This document shows, in pieces, positions 47,777 through 55,434 of a stretch of 64,000 nt of DNA (positions within the stretch are counted from its first letter, which is position 1; the number at the start of each line of letters is the position of its first letter). The translations under genes and the position numbers were made by a program. The DNA lies in assembly GCA_027487845.1 (NCBI GenBank), contig JAIYCV010000013.1, positions 1 through 64,000 on the forward strand, read 5' to 3'. The stretch comes from Flammeovirgaceae bacterium (GTDB lineage: Bacteria > Bacteroidota > Bacteroidia > Cytophagales > Cyclobacteriaceae). Under the pieces are notes generated by a model. It searched no databases. It had not been told where the DNA came from and worked only from the letters and a program-made list of their open reading frames with translations.

Positions 47777-48239
47777 TTTCTTTTTTCTATTATTCGTTTT
47801 AACACCTCGATGTCGTACCTGTCAAGGTGTGCTTTTTCGCCTGTTCTATTAAGTGCCTCTTTATTTTTTATAGGATCACGAATATCAATAATTGGTATTT
47901 TAACTACCTCGTGATTTAGTTTTTGTAAACTTCATCAAAAGAAATTCCCGGAGAATAATTTAGTATATCAATAGCATCAGGCTCAAAGCCAAATGAAAGC
48001 ACAAGTTGGGTGGTCCATTCAGCATCATTTATAGGAGGTACATCAAGTTTTAGAAAGTTAAAAACGTTGATTAACCGATGTCCATTTTGGACCGTAGGTT
48101 CAATGAGAATATCAAGATCACCTGTATTTCTGTTTACGCCATGATAGATGGCAGCGTGTCCACCAATGACTACATACTTTACAAGGAACTTGTGAAGTGC
48201 TTTTAGAAATGATACATGTTCAGAATCAAAACCCCTCAT
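47773..48239 (-). pseudogene. Nucleotidyltransferase-fold protein with frameshift
   Basis: The first frame (47916-48239, 107 aa) has the minimal nucleotidyltransferase core VVIGGHAAIYHGVNRNTGDLDILIEP, with GG and DLDI for metal binding, and stops at FDEVYKN. Directly after, another frame continues HEVVKIPIIDIRDPIKNK to a stop at 47773-47775, overlapping gldC's ATG in an operon-like ATGA. Adding one A to the A-run near 47926 joins them. So it is either a single-base pseudogene, a sequencing error or a slippage site. Confidence 0.75.
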
Positions 48240-48415
48240 AAAGTTTTGCTTACCCGGATTGCCAATCCCTCAAACGAGTAGCTTACATCTGTTTTTTTCA
48301 TTCGGTTTCGAACTCTCCTGGCCCTTTCTAGCCTTTCCAACGGAGCAAGTTTCAACCAGGCTTCATCTTTTTCCTTTTGCTCTTGTTCAAAAGTAGTTTT
48401 AATAACTTTTATCAT
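48236..48415 (-). CDS. Small charged protein paired with the nucleotidyltransferase
   Basis: A 59-residue open frame from ATG 48413-48415, basic and helical (FEQEQKEKDEAWLKLAPLER, then RARRVRNRMKKTD), ending at a TGA that overlaps the nucleotidyltransferase start as ATGA. A perfect -7 box lies 5 bp upstream. Small helical partners beside such nucleotidyltransferases are common in mobile two-gene pairs, often of toxin-antitoxin or MNT/HEPN kind, but I do not recognise this one. Confidence 0.65.
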   Translation of the reverse strand: MIKVIKTTFEQEQKEKDEAWLKLAPLERLERARRVRNRMKKTDVSYSFEGLAIRVSKTL

Positions 48416-48419
48416 GCTG

Positions 48420-48427
48420 CAAATTTA
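48420..48427 (-). promoter_or_regulatory. Candidate -7 box, possibly leaderless promoter
   Basis: The minus strand reads TAAATTTG, a perfect -7 consensus, ending only 4 bp before the ATG of the 59-residue gene. If used, transcription would begin at or next to the start codon. No clear -33 element is seen. Confidence 0.35.
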
Positions 48428-48432
48428 GCAAA

Positions 48433-49092
48433 TCAATTCAATGCCATTTCGGGAATACTACCCTCAATAACCAGGCGACCTGCAGTAGCATTTCTGATTT
48501 CTTCTATTGAAACCCCGGGTGCTCGTTCAATTAACTTGAACCCTCCGGAAGGTAAAATATCTACGACCGCTAAATCGGATACAATTCTTTTAACACATTT
48601 TAAACCAGTAATGGGTAGCGAGCAGTTCGTCAATAGTTTTGATGCGCCTTCTTTACTACAATGTTGCATGGCCACAATGATGTTTTTTGCCGAAGCCACC
48701 AGATCCATAGCGCCCCCCATGCCTTTCACCATTTTTCCCGGGACTTTCCAGTTTGCAATATCGCCCCGTTCAGAAACTTCCATTGCTCCAAGGATGGTAA
48801 GGTCCACTTTTCCACTCCGTATCATGCCAAAACTTTCTGCCGAACTGAACAATGCAGATCCACGCATCATGGTAATTGTTTGTTTGCCCGCATTAATTAA
48901 ATCTGGGTCGATGTCTGATTCTTTTGGAAATGGACCAATTCCAAGTAACCCATTTTCAGATTGAAGCACTACTTGTAAAGAGGCGGGAATGTAATTGGCA
49001 ACTAATGTCGGGATACCGATGCCCAAGTTAATGTACATGCCGCTTTTTACTTCTTGCGCGATGCGTTTTGCTATTCCTATTTTATCGAGCAT
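48433..49092 (-). CDS. scoB: 3-oxoacid CoA-transferase subunit B
   Basis: Beta subunit of succinyl-CoA:3-ketoacid CoA-transferase (or acetoacetate CoA-transferase). From ATG 49092 (MLDKIGIAKRIAQEV, 219 aa) the catalytic Glu is Glu46 in QSENGLLGIGP; GMGGAMDLVASAKN and FKLIERAPGVS follow. A frame extension to a TTG at 49125 would add 11 residues (SNPLIFKLEF) that are only short-word repeat, so I reject it. Its partner scoA lies upstream, separated by an S23-type gene. Confidence 0.93.
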   Translation of the reverse strand: MLDKIGIAKRIAQEVKSGMYINLGIGIPTLVANYIPASLQVVLQSENGLLGIGPFPKESDIDPDLINAGKQTITMMRGSALFSSAESFGMIRSGKVDLTILGAMEVSERGDIANWKVPGKMVKGMGGAMDLVASAKNIIVAMQHCSKEGASKLLTNCSLPITGLKCVKRIVSDLAVVDILPSGGFKLIERAPGVSIEEIRNATAGRLVIEGSIPEMALN

Positions 49093-49099
49093 AAACTCT

Positions 49100-49167
49100 A
49101 ATTTGAAAATGAGTGGATTTGACAATTTGAGGAGTTGAAAATTCGATAATTTGAAGATTTGATAATG
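49100..49167. repeat. TTTGAAAAT-type short-word repeat, scoB side of the S23 gene
   Basis: Degenerate tandem words (ATTTGAAAAT, ATTTGACAAT, GTTGAAAATT, ATTTGAAGAT) fill the gap between scoB and the S23 gene. The same words in inverted orientation lie on the other side at 49546-49588. Confidence 0.65.
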
Positions 49168-49179
49168 GGGGTCGCGGTC

Positions 49180-49542
49180 TCACTGATGGGATGATTTACT
49201 TTTGGAAGACGAAATTATTTTATAAATTACTTTGATGATGCTCTCCAAATCAAGCAGCAATTGGGTTGGATCAGGATACTGTTCGGAGGCTTTGCAAAGC
49301 AACAACCAATATTCGCTTTCATCGGCTTCCTTAGCGGCAATCTTAAATTTGTGAATAAAATCTGCTTTGCTCTCAGAATTTTGAGCTTCGCGCACATTTG
49401 CTCCGATCGATGTCCCCGATTTCAATAGTTGTCTTGCGAGTACATACTTTCTGTCGCGCTCTAATACTTCGCAATATCGAATTATCTCCAGCGCAAATTT
49501 GAAAGTGAGATCAACAATCAAATTATCTTTGTCACTTCTCAT
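49180..49542 (-). CDS. S23-type four-helix-bundle protein
   Basis: A 120-residue all-helical protein of the S23/TIGR02436 family, first described as encoded in intervening sequences of 23S rRNA genes but often found as a stand-alone gene. Signatures are LLKSGTSIGANVREAQNSESKADFIHKFKIAAKEADESEYWL. It sits between scoA and scoB, which normally adjoin, and has inverted short-word repeats on both sides. Function unknown; the family forms pentamers with a basic surface. Confidence 0.9.
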   Translation of the reverse strand: MRSDKDNLIVDLTFKFALEIIRYCEVLERDRKYVLARQLLKSGTSIGANVREAQNSESKADFIHKFKIAAKEADESEYWLLLCKASEQYPDPTQLLLDLESIIKVIYKIISSSKSKSSHQ

Positions 49543-49545
49543 GTA

Positions 49546-49588
49546 TTTTCAAATTAGCTCATCTTCAAATTTTCAAACCAACGAATTA
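49546..49588. repeat. ATCTTCAAA-type short-word repeat, scoA side of the S23 gene
   Basis: Words TTTTCAAAT and ATCTTCAAA; the block 49561-49587 matches 39080-39106 in the metH-metF gap at 26 of 27 positions. The repeat overlaps scoA: its stop codon (49573-49575) and last four residues NSLV are encoded here. Confidence 0.7.
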
Positions 49589-50277
49589 GAAACCGTTCGC
49601 TGTTCAATTCTCTTCTCATAATTTTTTCCTTGAAAGATTCGGTGCACGAAAATGCCAGGGGTGTGGATTATGTTAGGATCGAGTTCACCTGCTGGAACTA
49701 GCTCTTCCACCTCGGCAATAGTAATATTACCAGCGGTAGCCATCATTGGATTGAAATTTCTTGCTGTGCCTTTATAAATCAAGTTGCCAGCAGTGTCGCC
49801 TTTCCACGCTTTTACAAGCGAATAATCGGCTTTAAGCCAATGCTCCATTAAATAAGTCTTCCCATTAAATACGCGCGTCTCTTTGCCCTTTGCTACTTCG
49901 GTACCAACACCTGCGGGCGTAAAGAATGCGGGTATTCCAGCACCACCTGCGCGTACGCGCTCAGCCAATGTTCCTTGTGGGATAAGTTCCACTTCCAATT
50001 CACCTGACAATAACTGCCTTTCAAACTCCGCATTTTCGCCTACGTAGGAGGAGATCATTTTTTTTACTTGCCGCGTTTTGAGCAATAAGCCAATACCAAA
50101 GTCATCCACTCCGGCATTGTTAGAAATACAAGTCAATTCATTAACTCCCATTTTAAGCAATGCCGAAATGCAGTTTTCTGGTATTCCACAAAGTCCAAAA
50201 CCACCCAGCATCAGCACACAGCCGCTTGGTATACCCTGGGTAGCCTCACTAGCATCGGCAACTACTTTATTGATCAT
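49573..50277 (-). CDS. scoA: 3-oxoacid CoA-transferase subunit A
   Basis: Alpha subunit partner of scoB, for ketone body or acetoacetate activation. The 234-residue protein has the family glycine-rich motif GCVLMLGGFGLCGIPENCI, then ISNNAGVDDFGIGLLL, IPQGTLAERVRAGGAGIPAF and the FNGKTYLMEHWLKADYSL segment. The last residues and stop fall within the repeat at 49546-49588. Its start overlaps the stop of ribF by 4 bp. Confidence 0.93.
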   Translation of the reverse strand: MINKVVADASEATQGIPSGCVLMLGGFGLCGIPENCISALLKMGVNELTCISNNAGVDDFGIGLLLKTRQVKKMISSYVGENAEFERQLLSGELEVELIPQGTLAERVRAGGAGIPAFFTPAGVGTEVAKGKETRVFNGKTYLMEHWLKADYSLVKAWKGDTAGNLIYKGTARNFNPMMATAGNITIAEVEELVPAGELDPNIIHTPGIFVHRIFQGKNYEKRIEQRTVSNSLV

Positions 50278-51203
50278 ATTCGTATTAATTGTAAAGCTGC
50301 TTTCTTGTCTCTAGCAAGCTGAAATTTTAACTCTTCTAGGCTGTTAAACTTTTTATCCGATCGAATAAATTTCACAAGATTTAGCTGAATGGTTTTTCCG
50401 TATATATTCTCGTTGAAATCAAAAATATTTACTTCAATGGCAAGCTTCTTGTTTTCGAGCGTGGGCCGATGTCCTATATACAGCATGCCTCCAAATTGGG
50501 TATTGTTAACATTTACTGTTGCTGCATAAATTCCTTCCGCAGGAATAAGTTTATGAGGTGATGGGGCGGCTATATTGGCGGTGGGGTAACCGAGGGTTCT
50601 GCCGAGTTGATCTCCCATGACCACCTCACCGGAAATAGAGTAGGGGCGACCGAGTAAGTTGGTGGCAGTGTCCACGTCTCCTTCTAAAAGCGATTTACGT
50701 ATGGCCGATGAGCTGATGCCAATAGAGTCAATGTCTTGTCTTGCTATTTCTTCTACATCGAAACCGTAGGCAGGACCATCCTTTTTTAGCTCTTCGAAAC
50801 TGCCTTCTCTATTCTTACCAAAGCGATGATCATAGCCTATTACCAATTTTTTAGTGCCTATTTGATCAATTAAGATCGACTTAATAAATTTTTCTGAAGT
50901 GATTTGAGAAAATTCTTTTGTAAACGGTATACGTAGTAGGTGGTCAATTCCTTGTTCCTTCAATAGTTGCTCGCGTTCTTCGTATGTGTTCAGCAACTTA
51001 ATTGATTTGTTTTCTGGGTTTAATATAAGTTGTGGGTGAGGCCAATAGGTAATGACCACACTTTCTCCATTCGAGCTTTTTGCGATTTCTTTTAAACGGT
51101 TCAGTATTTTTTTGTGCCCCAGATGAACCCCATCGAAAGTGCCGCTGGTAACTACTGCAAAGTCTAATTTTTTAAAAGCATCTAATGAATGATAAACGTT
51201 CAT
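50274..51203 (-). CDS. ribF: Bifunctional riboflavin kinase/FMN adenylyltransferase
   Basis: Converts riboflavin to FMN and FAD. The 309-residue protein has the adenylyltransferase domain with GTFDGVHLGH (21-30) and VIGYDHRFGKNREG, and the C-terminal riboflavin kinase domain with GRTLGYPTANI and LYIGHRPTLE. It overlaps truB upstream and scoA downstream by 4 bp each. The truB-ribF pairing is common in bacteria. Confidence 0.97.
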   Translation of the reverse strand: MNVYHSLDAFKKLDFAVVTSGTFDGVHLGHKKILNRLKEIAKSSNGESVVITYWPHPQLILNPENKSIKLLNTYEEREQLLKEQGIDHLLRIPFTKEFSQITSEKFIKSILIDQIGTKKLVIGYDHRFGKNREGSFEELKKDGPAYGFDVEEIARQDIDSIGISSSAIRKSLLEGDVDTATNLLGRPYSISGEVVMGDQLGRTLGYPTANIAAPSPHKLIPAEGIYAATVNVNNTQFGGMLYIGHRPTLENKKLAIEVNIFDFNENIYGKTIQLNLVKFIRSDKKFNSLEELKFQLARDKKAALQLIRI

Positions 51204-51865
51204 GTATGTTGAACAATTATGGGTTCAATTTGATCTACCTCTAATGCGTCTTCCAATCTGAATTCGCCAATCCTTGTTCTGCATAGTTCGCTTAAGTAAG
51301 CGCCTACGCCTAACGATTGGCCGAAATCGTGCGCCAAACTTCTAATGTAAGTTCCTTTAGAGCAAACTACGTTGAACTTTACAAGTGGTTTATTTATTTC
51401 AACGATTCTAAATTCTTTTATTTCCACATCCCGCAAGGGCAATTCAATTTGTTTGCCCTTTCGGGCGAAATCATAAGCACGTTTTCCATTGATTCTAATG
51501 GCTGAATGAAGCGGAGGTTTTTGTTTTATCGCGCCTATGAAATCTTTTGTGGCCGACAGAATTTGTGCATCGGTTAAATGAGAGAAATCAACTGGTGTGG
51601 AGGGAGTTTTTTCTAAGTCATAAGATTCGGTGTGTTGCCCCAGTACCAACGTGCCACTATATTCTTTTTCTTGCGCCTGAAATTCTTCAATGCGTTTAGT
51701 AAATGTTCCCACGCAAAGTATCAAGAGTCCAGTCGCAAGAGGATCTAACGTACCAGCATGTCCTATCTTTTTTGTCTTTAATTTATTTCTGATTTTCCTT
51801 ACCACATCAAAAGAAGTCCATCGAAGGGGCTTGTTCAGCAAAAGCACTTTTCCTGGTTCCATCAA
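51200..51865 (-). CDS. truB: tRNA pseudouridine-55 synthase
   Basis: Forms pseudouridine 55 in the T-loop of tRNAs. The 221-residue protein has the catalytic motif KIGHAGTLDPLATGLL with Asp41, the YSGTLVLGQHTESYD loop and KGTYIRSLAHDFG; it lacks the C-terminal PUA extension of the E. coli enzyme (314), giving the short form. It overlaps ribF by 4 bp and lies 12 bp after uppP. Confidence 0.97.
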   Translation of the reverse strand: MMEPGKVLLLNKPLRWTSFDVVRKIRNKLKTKKIGHAGTLDPLATGLLILCVGTFTKRIEEFQAQEKEYSGTLVLGQHTESYDLEKTPSTPVDFSHLTDAQILSATKDFIGAIKQKPPLHSAIRINGKRAYDFARKGKQIELPLRDVEIKEFRIVEINKPLVKFNVVCSKGTYIRSLAHDFGQSLGVGAYLSELCRTRIGEFRLEDALEVDQIEPIIVQHT

Positions 51866-51877
51866 AAAAGTTGAAGT

Positions 51878-52675
51878 CTACACTAAAGAAAGTTTTACTC
51901 CGAAAAGCAATAATGTTAAGATAAGAACACCCAAAGCAATTCTATAGTATCCAAAAACCTTAAATCCGTTTTTCGTTAAAAATCCGATAAAAGCCTTTAT
52001 AGCAATAAGGGCGACTACAAAAGCTACTATGTTACCAACTACAAGAAGCAAAATTTCATTACCTCCAAAAGTATTTCCACTTTTGTAGAACTTTAAAAGT
52101 TTATAACCAGTAGCGGCAAACATAGTTGGCACAGCAAGAAAAAAGGAGAACTCTGCTGCCGCTTTCTTTGTTAACTTTTGACTAAGCCCACCAATAATTG
52201 TAGCAGCCGATCGCGATATGCCTGGAGCTAAAATAGAAATCACTTGAAAAAAACCAATTTTAAGTGCGGTAGCGTTATTAATTTCAAGATTTTCAGATGC
52301 CTCGTTGGCTGCAAACATTTTATCGATAAACAAGAATAGAATGCCGCCCAGTATCAGCATCACTGCAACAACATCTACACGCTCTAGGAGGGCATCTATG
52401 TAATCATTTAACAAAAAGCCAACAACAGCAGCGGGTAGAAAGGCAATGAATAACTTTATGTAGAATTGAAACGATTGAAAAAAGCGCTTCCAATAAAGAA
52501 CTACTACAGAAAGTATCGCACCTAATTGTATTGAAATAGTGAATGTTTTAGTGAACGGGTCTGATGCAATTCCCGAGAGAGAGGAAACAATGATCATATG
52601 ACCGGTGGATGAAATGGGTAGAAATTCGGTAATACCTTCTACTATTGCAAGTAGAATAGCATGAAATAAATCCAT
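51878..52675 (-). CDS. uppP: Undecaprenyl-diphosphatase
   Basis: Recycles undecaprenyl diphosphate for peptidoglycan and polysaccharide synthesis. From ATG 52675 ([14 protein letters not shown], 265 aa) the active-site motifs [14 protein letters not shown] (13-26) and [14 protein letters not shown] are present among eight membrane segments. A frame-compatible ATG at 52729 would add 18 basic residues overlapping the DUF3098 gene; the family N-terminus supports 52675. Confidence 0.96.
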   Translation of the reverse strand: MDLFHAILLAIVEGITEFLPISSTGHMIIVSSLSGIASDPFTKTFTISIQLGAILSVVVLYWKRFFQSFQFYIKLFIAFLPAAVVGFLLNDYIDALLERVDVVAVMLILGGILFLFIDKMFAANEASENLEINNATALKIGFFQVISILAPGISRSAATIIGGLSQKLTKKAAAEFSFFLAVPTMFAATGYKLLKFYKSGNTFGGNEILLLVVGNIVAFVVALIAIKAFIGFLTKNGFKVFGYYRIALGVLILTLLLFGVKLSLV

Positions 52676-52679
52676 AGAA

Positions 52680-52886
52680 TTAATTGTTCTCTTGCGGCTT
52701 TTGGAGTATTGCAAAAATCTCCAGCGCAAAGCCTACCACTACTACTATTGGGCCAAGTGTGAGTCCAAGAAAGCCAAATCCGTGCTCAGTTTTGTCTAAC
52801 GACATAAGCGTGAATCCGAGCGCGATAATAGTGAAGCCAATAATCATCCACTGATAATTTTTCTTTCCAAAAGGTAGTTTGTTCAT
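52680..52886 (-). CDS. DUF3098 small membrane protein
   Basis: A 68-residue protein with two membrane segments (about 12-30 and 40-60) matching DUF3098: [26 protein letters not shown] and [18 protein letters not shown]. The family is nearly restricted to Bacteroidota and regularly lies between ftsX and uppP, as here (3-bp and 4-bp gaps). Function unknown. Confidence 0.88.
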   Translation of the reverse strand: MNKLPFGKKNYQWMIIGFTIIALGFTLMSLDKTEHGFGFLGLTLGPIVVVVGFALEIFAILQKPQENN

Positions 52887-52889
52887 AGG

Positions 52890-53789
52890 TTAATAAAGTT
52901 CGTCAAGCGAAAGTTTAAGGTATTTTCGAACGGCTCTGAATGTGCTAAAGAAAGCTAATAAAATTCCCATCACGATGAGGATAAAAAAAAGCAGCAATAC
53001 AGAAATTTGATTTTGAAGAATAGAGAGATCGCTAATTCGTTGAATTGAAAAATAAATTAAGGCAGCTAGCAATCCACTTGCGATTAAACCAGAAACAAAA
53101 CCATGGATGGTAGCTCTCACTAAGAACGGGCGTTGAATAAACCATTTTGTAGCGCCCACCAATTGCATGCTTCTAATTAAGAAACGTTGTGAAAAGAGGG
53201 CTAAACGTAATGTATTACTGATCAGTAAGACTACCGCGAGCAAAAGAATTGCCGTAATTCCTAATAAGATGACACCAATTTTCGCCACATTGTCGTTTAT
53301 CGATTCAATTAGGCTTTCTACGTAGTAGACTTGAAAGACACCGTTCAATTTTTCTAGCGAAGCCTTCACTTTTTTCAAACTCTCTTTACCATGAAAAATA
53401 GGATCTACTTTTACCAGAAAAGCATCTCGCAGAGGGTTTTCGCCTAGAAATTTCTGGAAATCCTCGCCTGTTTCTTTAATAAATTGTTTTGCTGCTTCTT
53501 CTTTTGGGAAAAACTGGATAGCAGTTTCTCTATTCAACTTAGGTAAAAAATAAGAGGAAGAAAGTTTTTTTTGAAGCTCTTTCTTATCCTCTTCCGTGAG
53601 ATGATTTTTCAGATAAACCTGAATTTTGACATTGTTTCTTACCGCTTTTTCTAATTCTTGAGAGTAAATAAGAATTAGTCCGAAAATACCCATTACAAAA
53701 AGCGCCAGTGTAATACTAAACAAAACGCTGGCATACGGGTATGTACCTAAATTCTTCTTGCGGATATTTTTTTTACTTATTGATCCCAT
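52890..53789 (-). CDS. ftsX: Cell division protein FtsX (permease)
   Basis: Membrane subunit of the FtsEX complex that activates cell-wall hydrolases at the septum. The 299-residue protein has a basic N-terminus (SISKKNIRKKNLG), one membrane segment (about 20-42), an extracytoplasmic domain to about 165, and three C-terminal membrane segments with the MQLVGATKWFIQRPF loop and AVRKYLKLSLDELY. ftsE is not adjacent, as is common in this phylum. Confidence 0.93.
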   Translation of the reverse strand: MGSISKKNIRKKNLGTYPYASVLFSITLALFVMGIFGLILIYSQELEKAVRNNVKIQVYLKNHLTEEDKKELQKKLSSSYFLPKLNRETAIQFFPKEEAAKQFIKETGEDFQKFLGENPLRDAFLVKVDPIFHGKESLKKVKASLEKLNGVFQVYYVESLIESINDNVAKIGVILLGITAILLLAVVLLISNTLRLALFSQRFLIRSMQLVGATKWFIQRPFLVRATIHGFVSGLIASGLLAALIYFSIQRISDLSILQNQISVLLLFFILIVMGILLAFFSTFRAVRKYLKLSLDELY

Positions 53790-53855
53790 TGCCGATCAAA
53801 GATAAGCTAGGATTCTGATTTTAGGGTTTACTTGACCTTTTTTCCTTTACAAATC

Positions 53856-54698
53856 TTACTTTTTGCTTAGTCGATACTCAGTCAATTTCTCAAGCAATGC
53901 GGTATCTCGAATGGGTTGCAACAATTTTATCTTATTCTGTTTTTCGTTCAAGAGGTAGTAATGTTCTTTGTAATATAAAAAAACAGACCTATTTTCTCCA
54001 TTTATCTCCAATATTTCATAGAGGCTGCTATCGAACGAACCATAGAGAATTAATTTTCCTTGATGAAACTTATAATGAAATGTATATCGCTTATCGCTCT
54101 CATCATTTTCTACCACAATAGTTGAAAGTGTGACTAAATTTCTGGAAGGGTTGACAGAGGCAAGGTCAGTTGAATTAACTGAACCAGACTCAAATTCGGT
54201 GGATGGATCGAGGGCTTCAATTGGCGTTCGTTGGGCGGGTTCTAGTTTTTTTGCCGATGTTGTTGCGATCACTTTCTCAGAAATAATGGCCTTGGTTTCT
54301 ATTTTCCCTACCGTTTCTTTTTCATTTAAGTCAATTGTTTTTTCTGGTCGCAATTTCGTTGGGGTTGTTTCGACTGGCCTTTTTTGTAATTGCTTTTCTT
54401 CCAAAACCTTTTCAGGATAGAGGTAATATAAAAGAAGCAACGTTCCTATAACGGCCATCGAAATGGAAATCTTGCGCTGAGTAGTAAAAAAAGGAGAACT
54501 GTCAATTTTGACTTTCGAGAGCGTTGCTTTTAATTCTGTCGCCCTCGCTTTTTTAATAGACTCAATGATAGAAGATTGAAGCTTTACTTCTTTTTGAAGC
54601 GTTGAATTATTGGATAGCGCATTTTCGAACTCTCTTACCTCTAAAGGAGTCAGCTTATGTGTTAGGTACGATTCTATCAGTTCTTCTGGTCTATCCAT
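53856..54698 (-). CDS. Putative membrane anti-sigma factor
   Basis: A 280-residue protein. The N-terminal 60 residues (LIESYLTHKLTPLEVREFENALSNNSTLQKEV) resemble the zinc-less anti-sigma domain found in Bacteroidota FecR-like or ECF partners. A single membrane segment lies at about 75-92, and the C-terminal 190 residues would be periplasmic. It follows the ECF sigma gene with a 6-bp gap, which is the main support for the role. Confidence 0.7.
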   Translation of the reverse strand: MDRPEELIESYLTHKLTPLEVREFENALSNNSTLQKEVKLQSSIIESIKKARATELKATLSKVKIDSSPFFTTQRKISISMAVIGTLLLLYYLYPEKVLEEKQLQKRPVETTPTKLRPEKTIDLNEKETVGKIETKAIISEKVIATTSAKKLEPAQRTPIEALDPSTEFESGSVNSTDLASVNPSRNLVTLSTIVVENDESDKRYTFHYKFHQGKLILYGSFDSSLYEILEINGENRSVFLYYKEHYYLLNEKQNKIKLLQPIRDTALLEKLTEYRLSKK

Positions 54699-54704
54699 CT
54701 GCTA

Positions 54705-55277
54705 TCAATCTAAAAAATCCTGCTCTTTGTATTGGGCTTTCACCAATTCATCTAATTTTTGTTTGCACTTATACTTTTTGGTTTTTGCCGTATCGGTATT
54801 TGCAAAACCCAGCTTATCAGCAATATCCTGCATCGATAGGTCGTCAAAGTAATAATACATCAAAACCTTTTTACAGGTGTCGCCAAGTTGATCTAAACAG
54901 TTGGCGATAATCTTTTCTCTCTCCTCGCTATCTTGATCTATTGTTACAACAGAATCTTTTTCTTCGTTCAATAACTTCTTCTTTCTCTCAAGCTCCTTTC
55001 TCCACAAATTTTGACACACACTGTAGATATAGGTGCTTATTTTAGAAGTCAAAACCAATTTTCCAGATCTTGCCTTTTGCCAGAATACAATTAATGCATC
55101 CTGATAAATATCCCTGGCTTCTTCTTCCGTCCCGCTATTGTTGATAACCAATTTGGTCATCATGCGATAGTATTTTTTATAGATTACTTCAAGTGACTTT
55201 TCATCACCTTTCTGTATTCTATCGAAAAGTTCTGTTTCGTCTACTTCCGCTTTGAGTTTAAATACTTTAAGTGCCAC
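54705..55277 (-). CDS. ECF-subfamily RNA polymerase sigma factor
   Basis: A 190-residue sigma-70 family protein. Region 2 is LVINNSGTEEEARDIYQDALIVFWQKARSG, with the -10-type recognition helix, and region 4 is YYFDDLSMQDIADKLGFANTDTAKTKKYKCKQKL, a helix-turn-helix. The next gene encodes its likely membrane anti-sigma partner. What it responds to is not visible. Confidence 0.9.
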   Translation of the reverse strand: MALKVFKLKAEVDETELFDRIQKGDEKSLEVIYKKYYRMMTKLVINNSGTEEEARDIYQDALIVFWQKARSGKLVLTSKISTYIYSVCQNLWRKELERKKKLLNEEKDSVVTIDQDSEEREKIIANCLDQLGDTCKKVLMYYYFDDLSMQDIADKLGFANTDTAKTKKYKCKQKLDELVKAQYKEQDFLD

Positions 55278-55398
55278 AAATGGTAACCGTTAAGACCTTA
55301 CACACGCAAGCAAAACACAAAAATCTGTTCTTTTTTAATTTAAAGTAATACACTTCCTATGTTCTCCGAGAGCAATTAAGGTAACCATAGAAATAAAA

Positions 55399-55421
55399 AG
55401 ACCAAGCTTAAAACTTGGTCT
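55399..55421 (-). terminator. Intrinsic terminator of hppA
   Basis: AGACCAAG (55399-55406) pairs with CTTGGTCT (55414-55421) across a 7-nt loop; on the minus strand it is followed by a T-rich run to about 55390. It lies 14 bp beyond the hppA stop. Confidence 0.75.
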
Positions 55422-55434
55422 GTTAAAACAAAAA

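Noticed and set aside
48377-48964. 195-residue plus-strand frame across scoB and the small upstream gene
   Set aside because: It is antisense to scoB, which has its catalytic Glu motif and typical length; no family signature in the plus frame.
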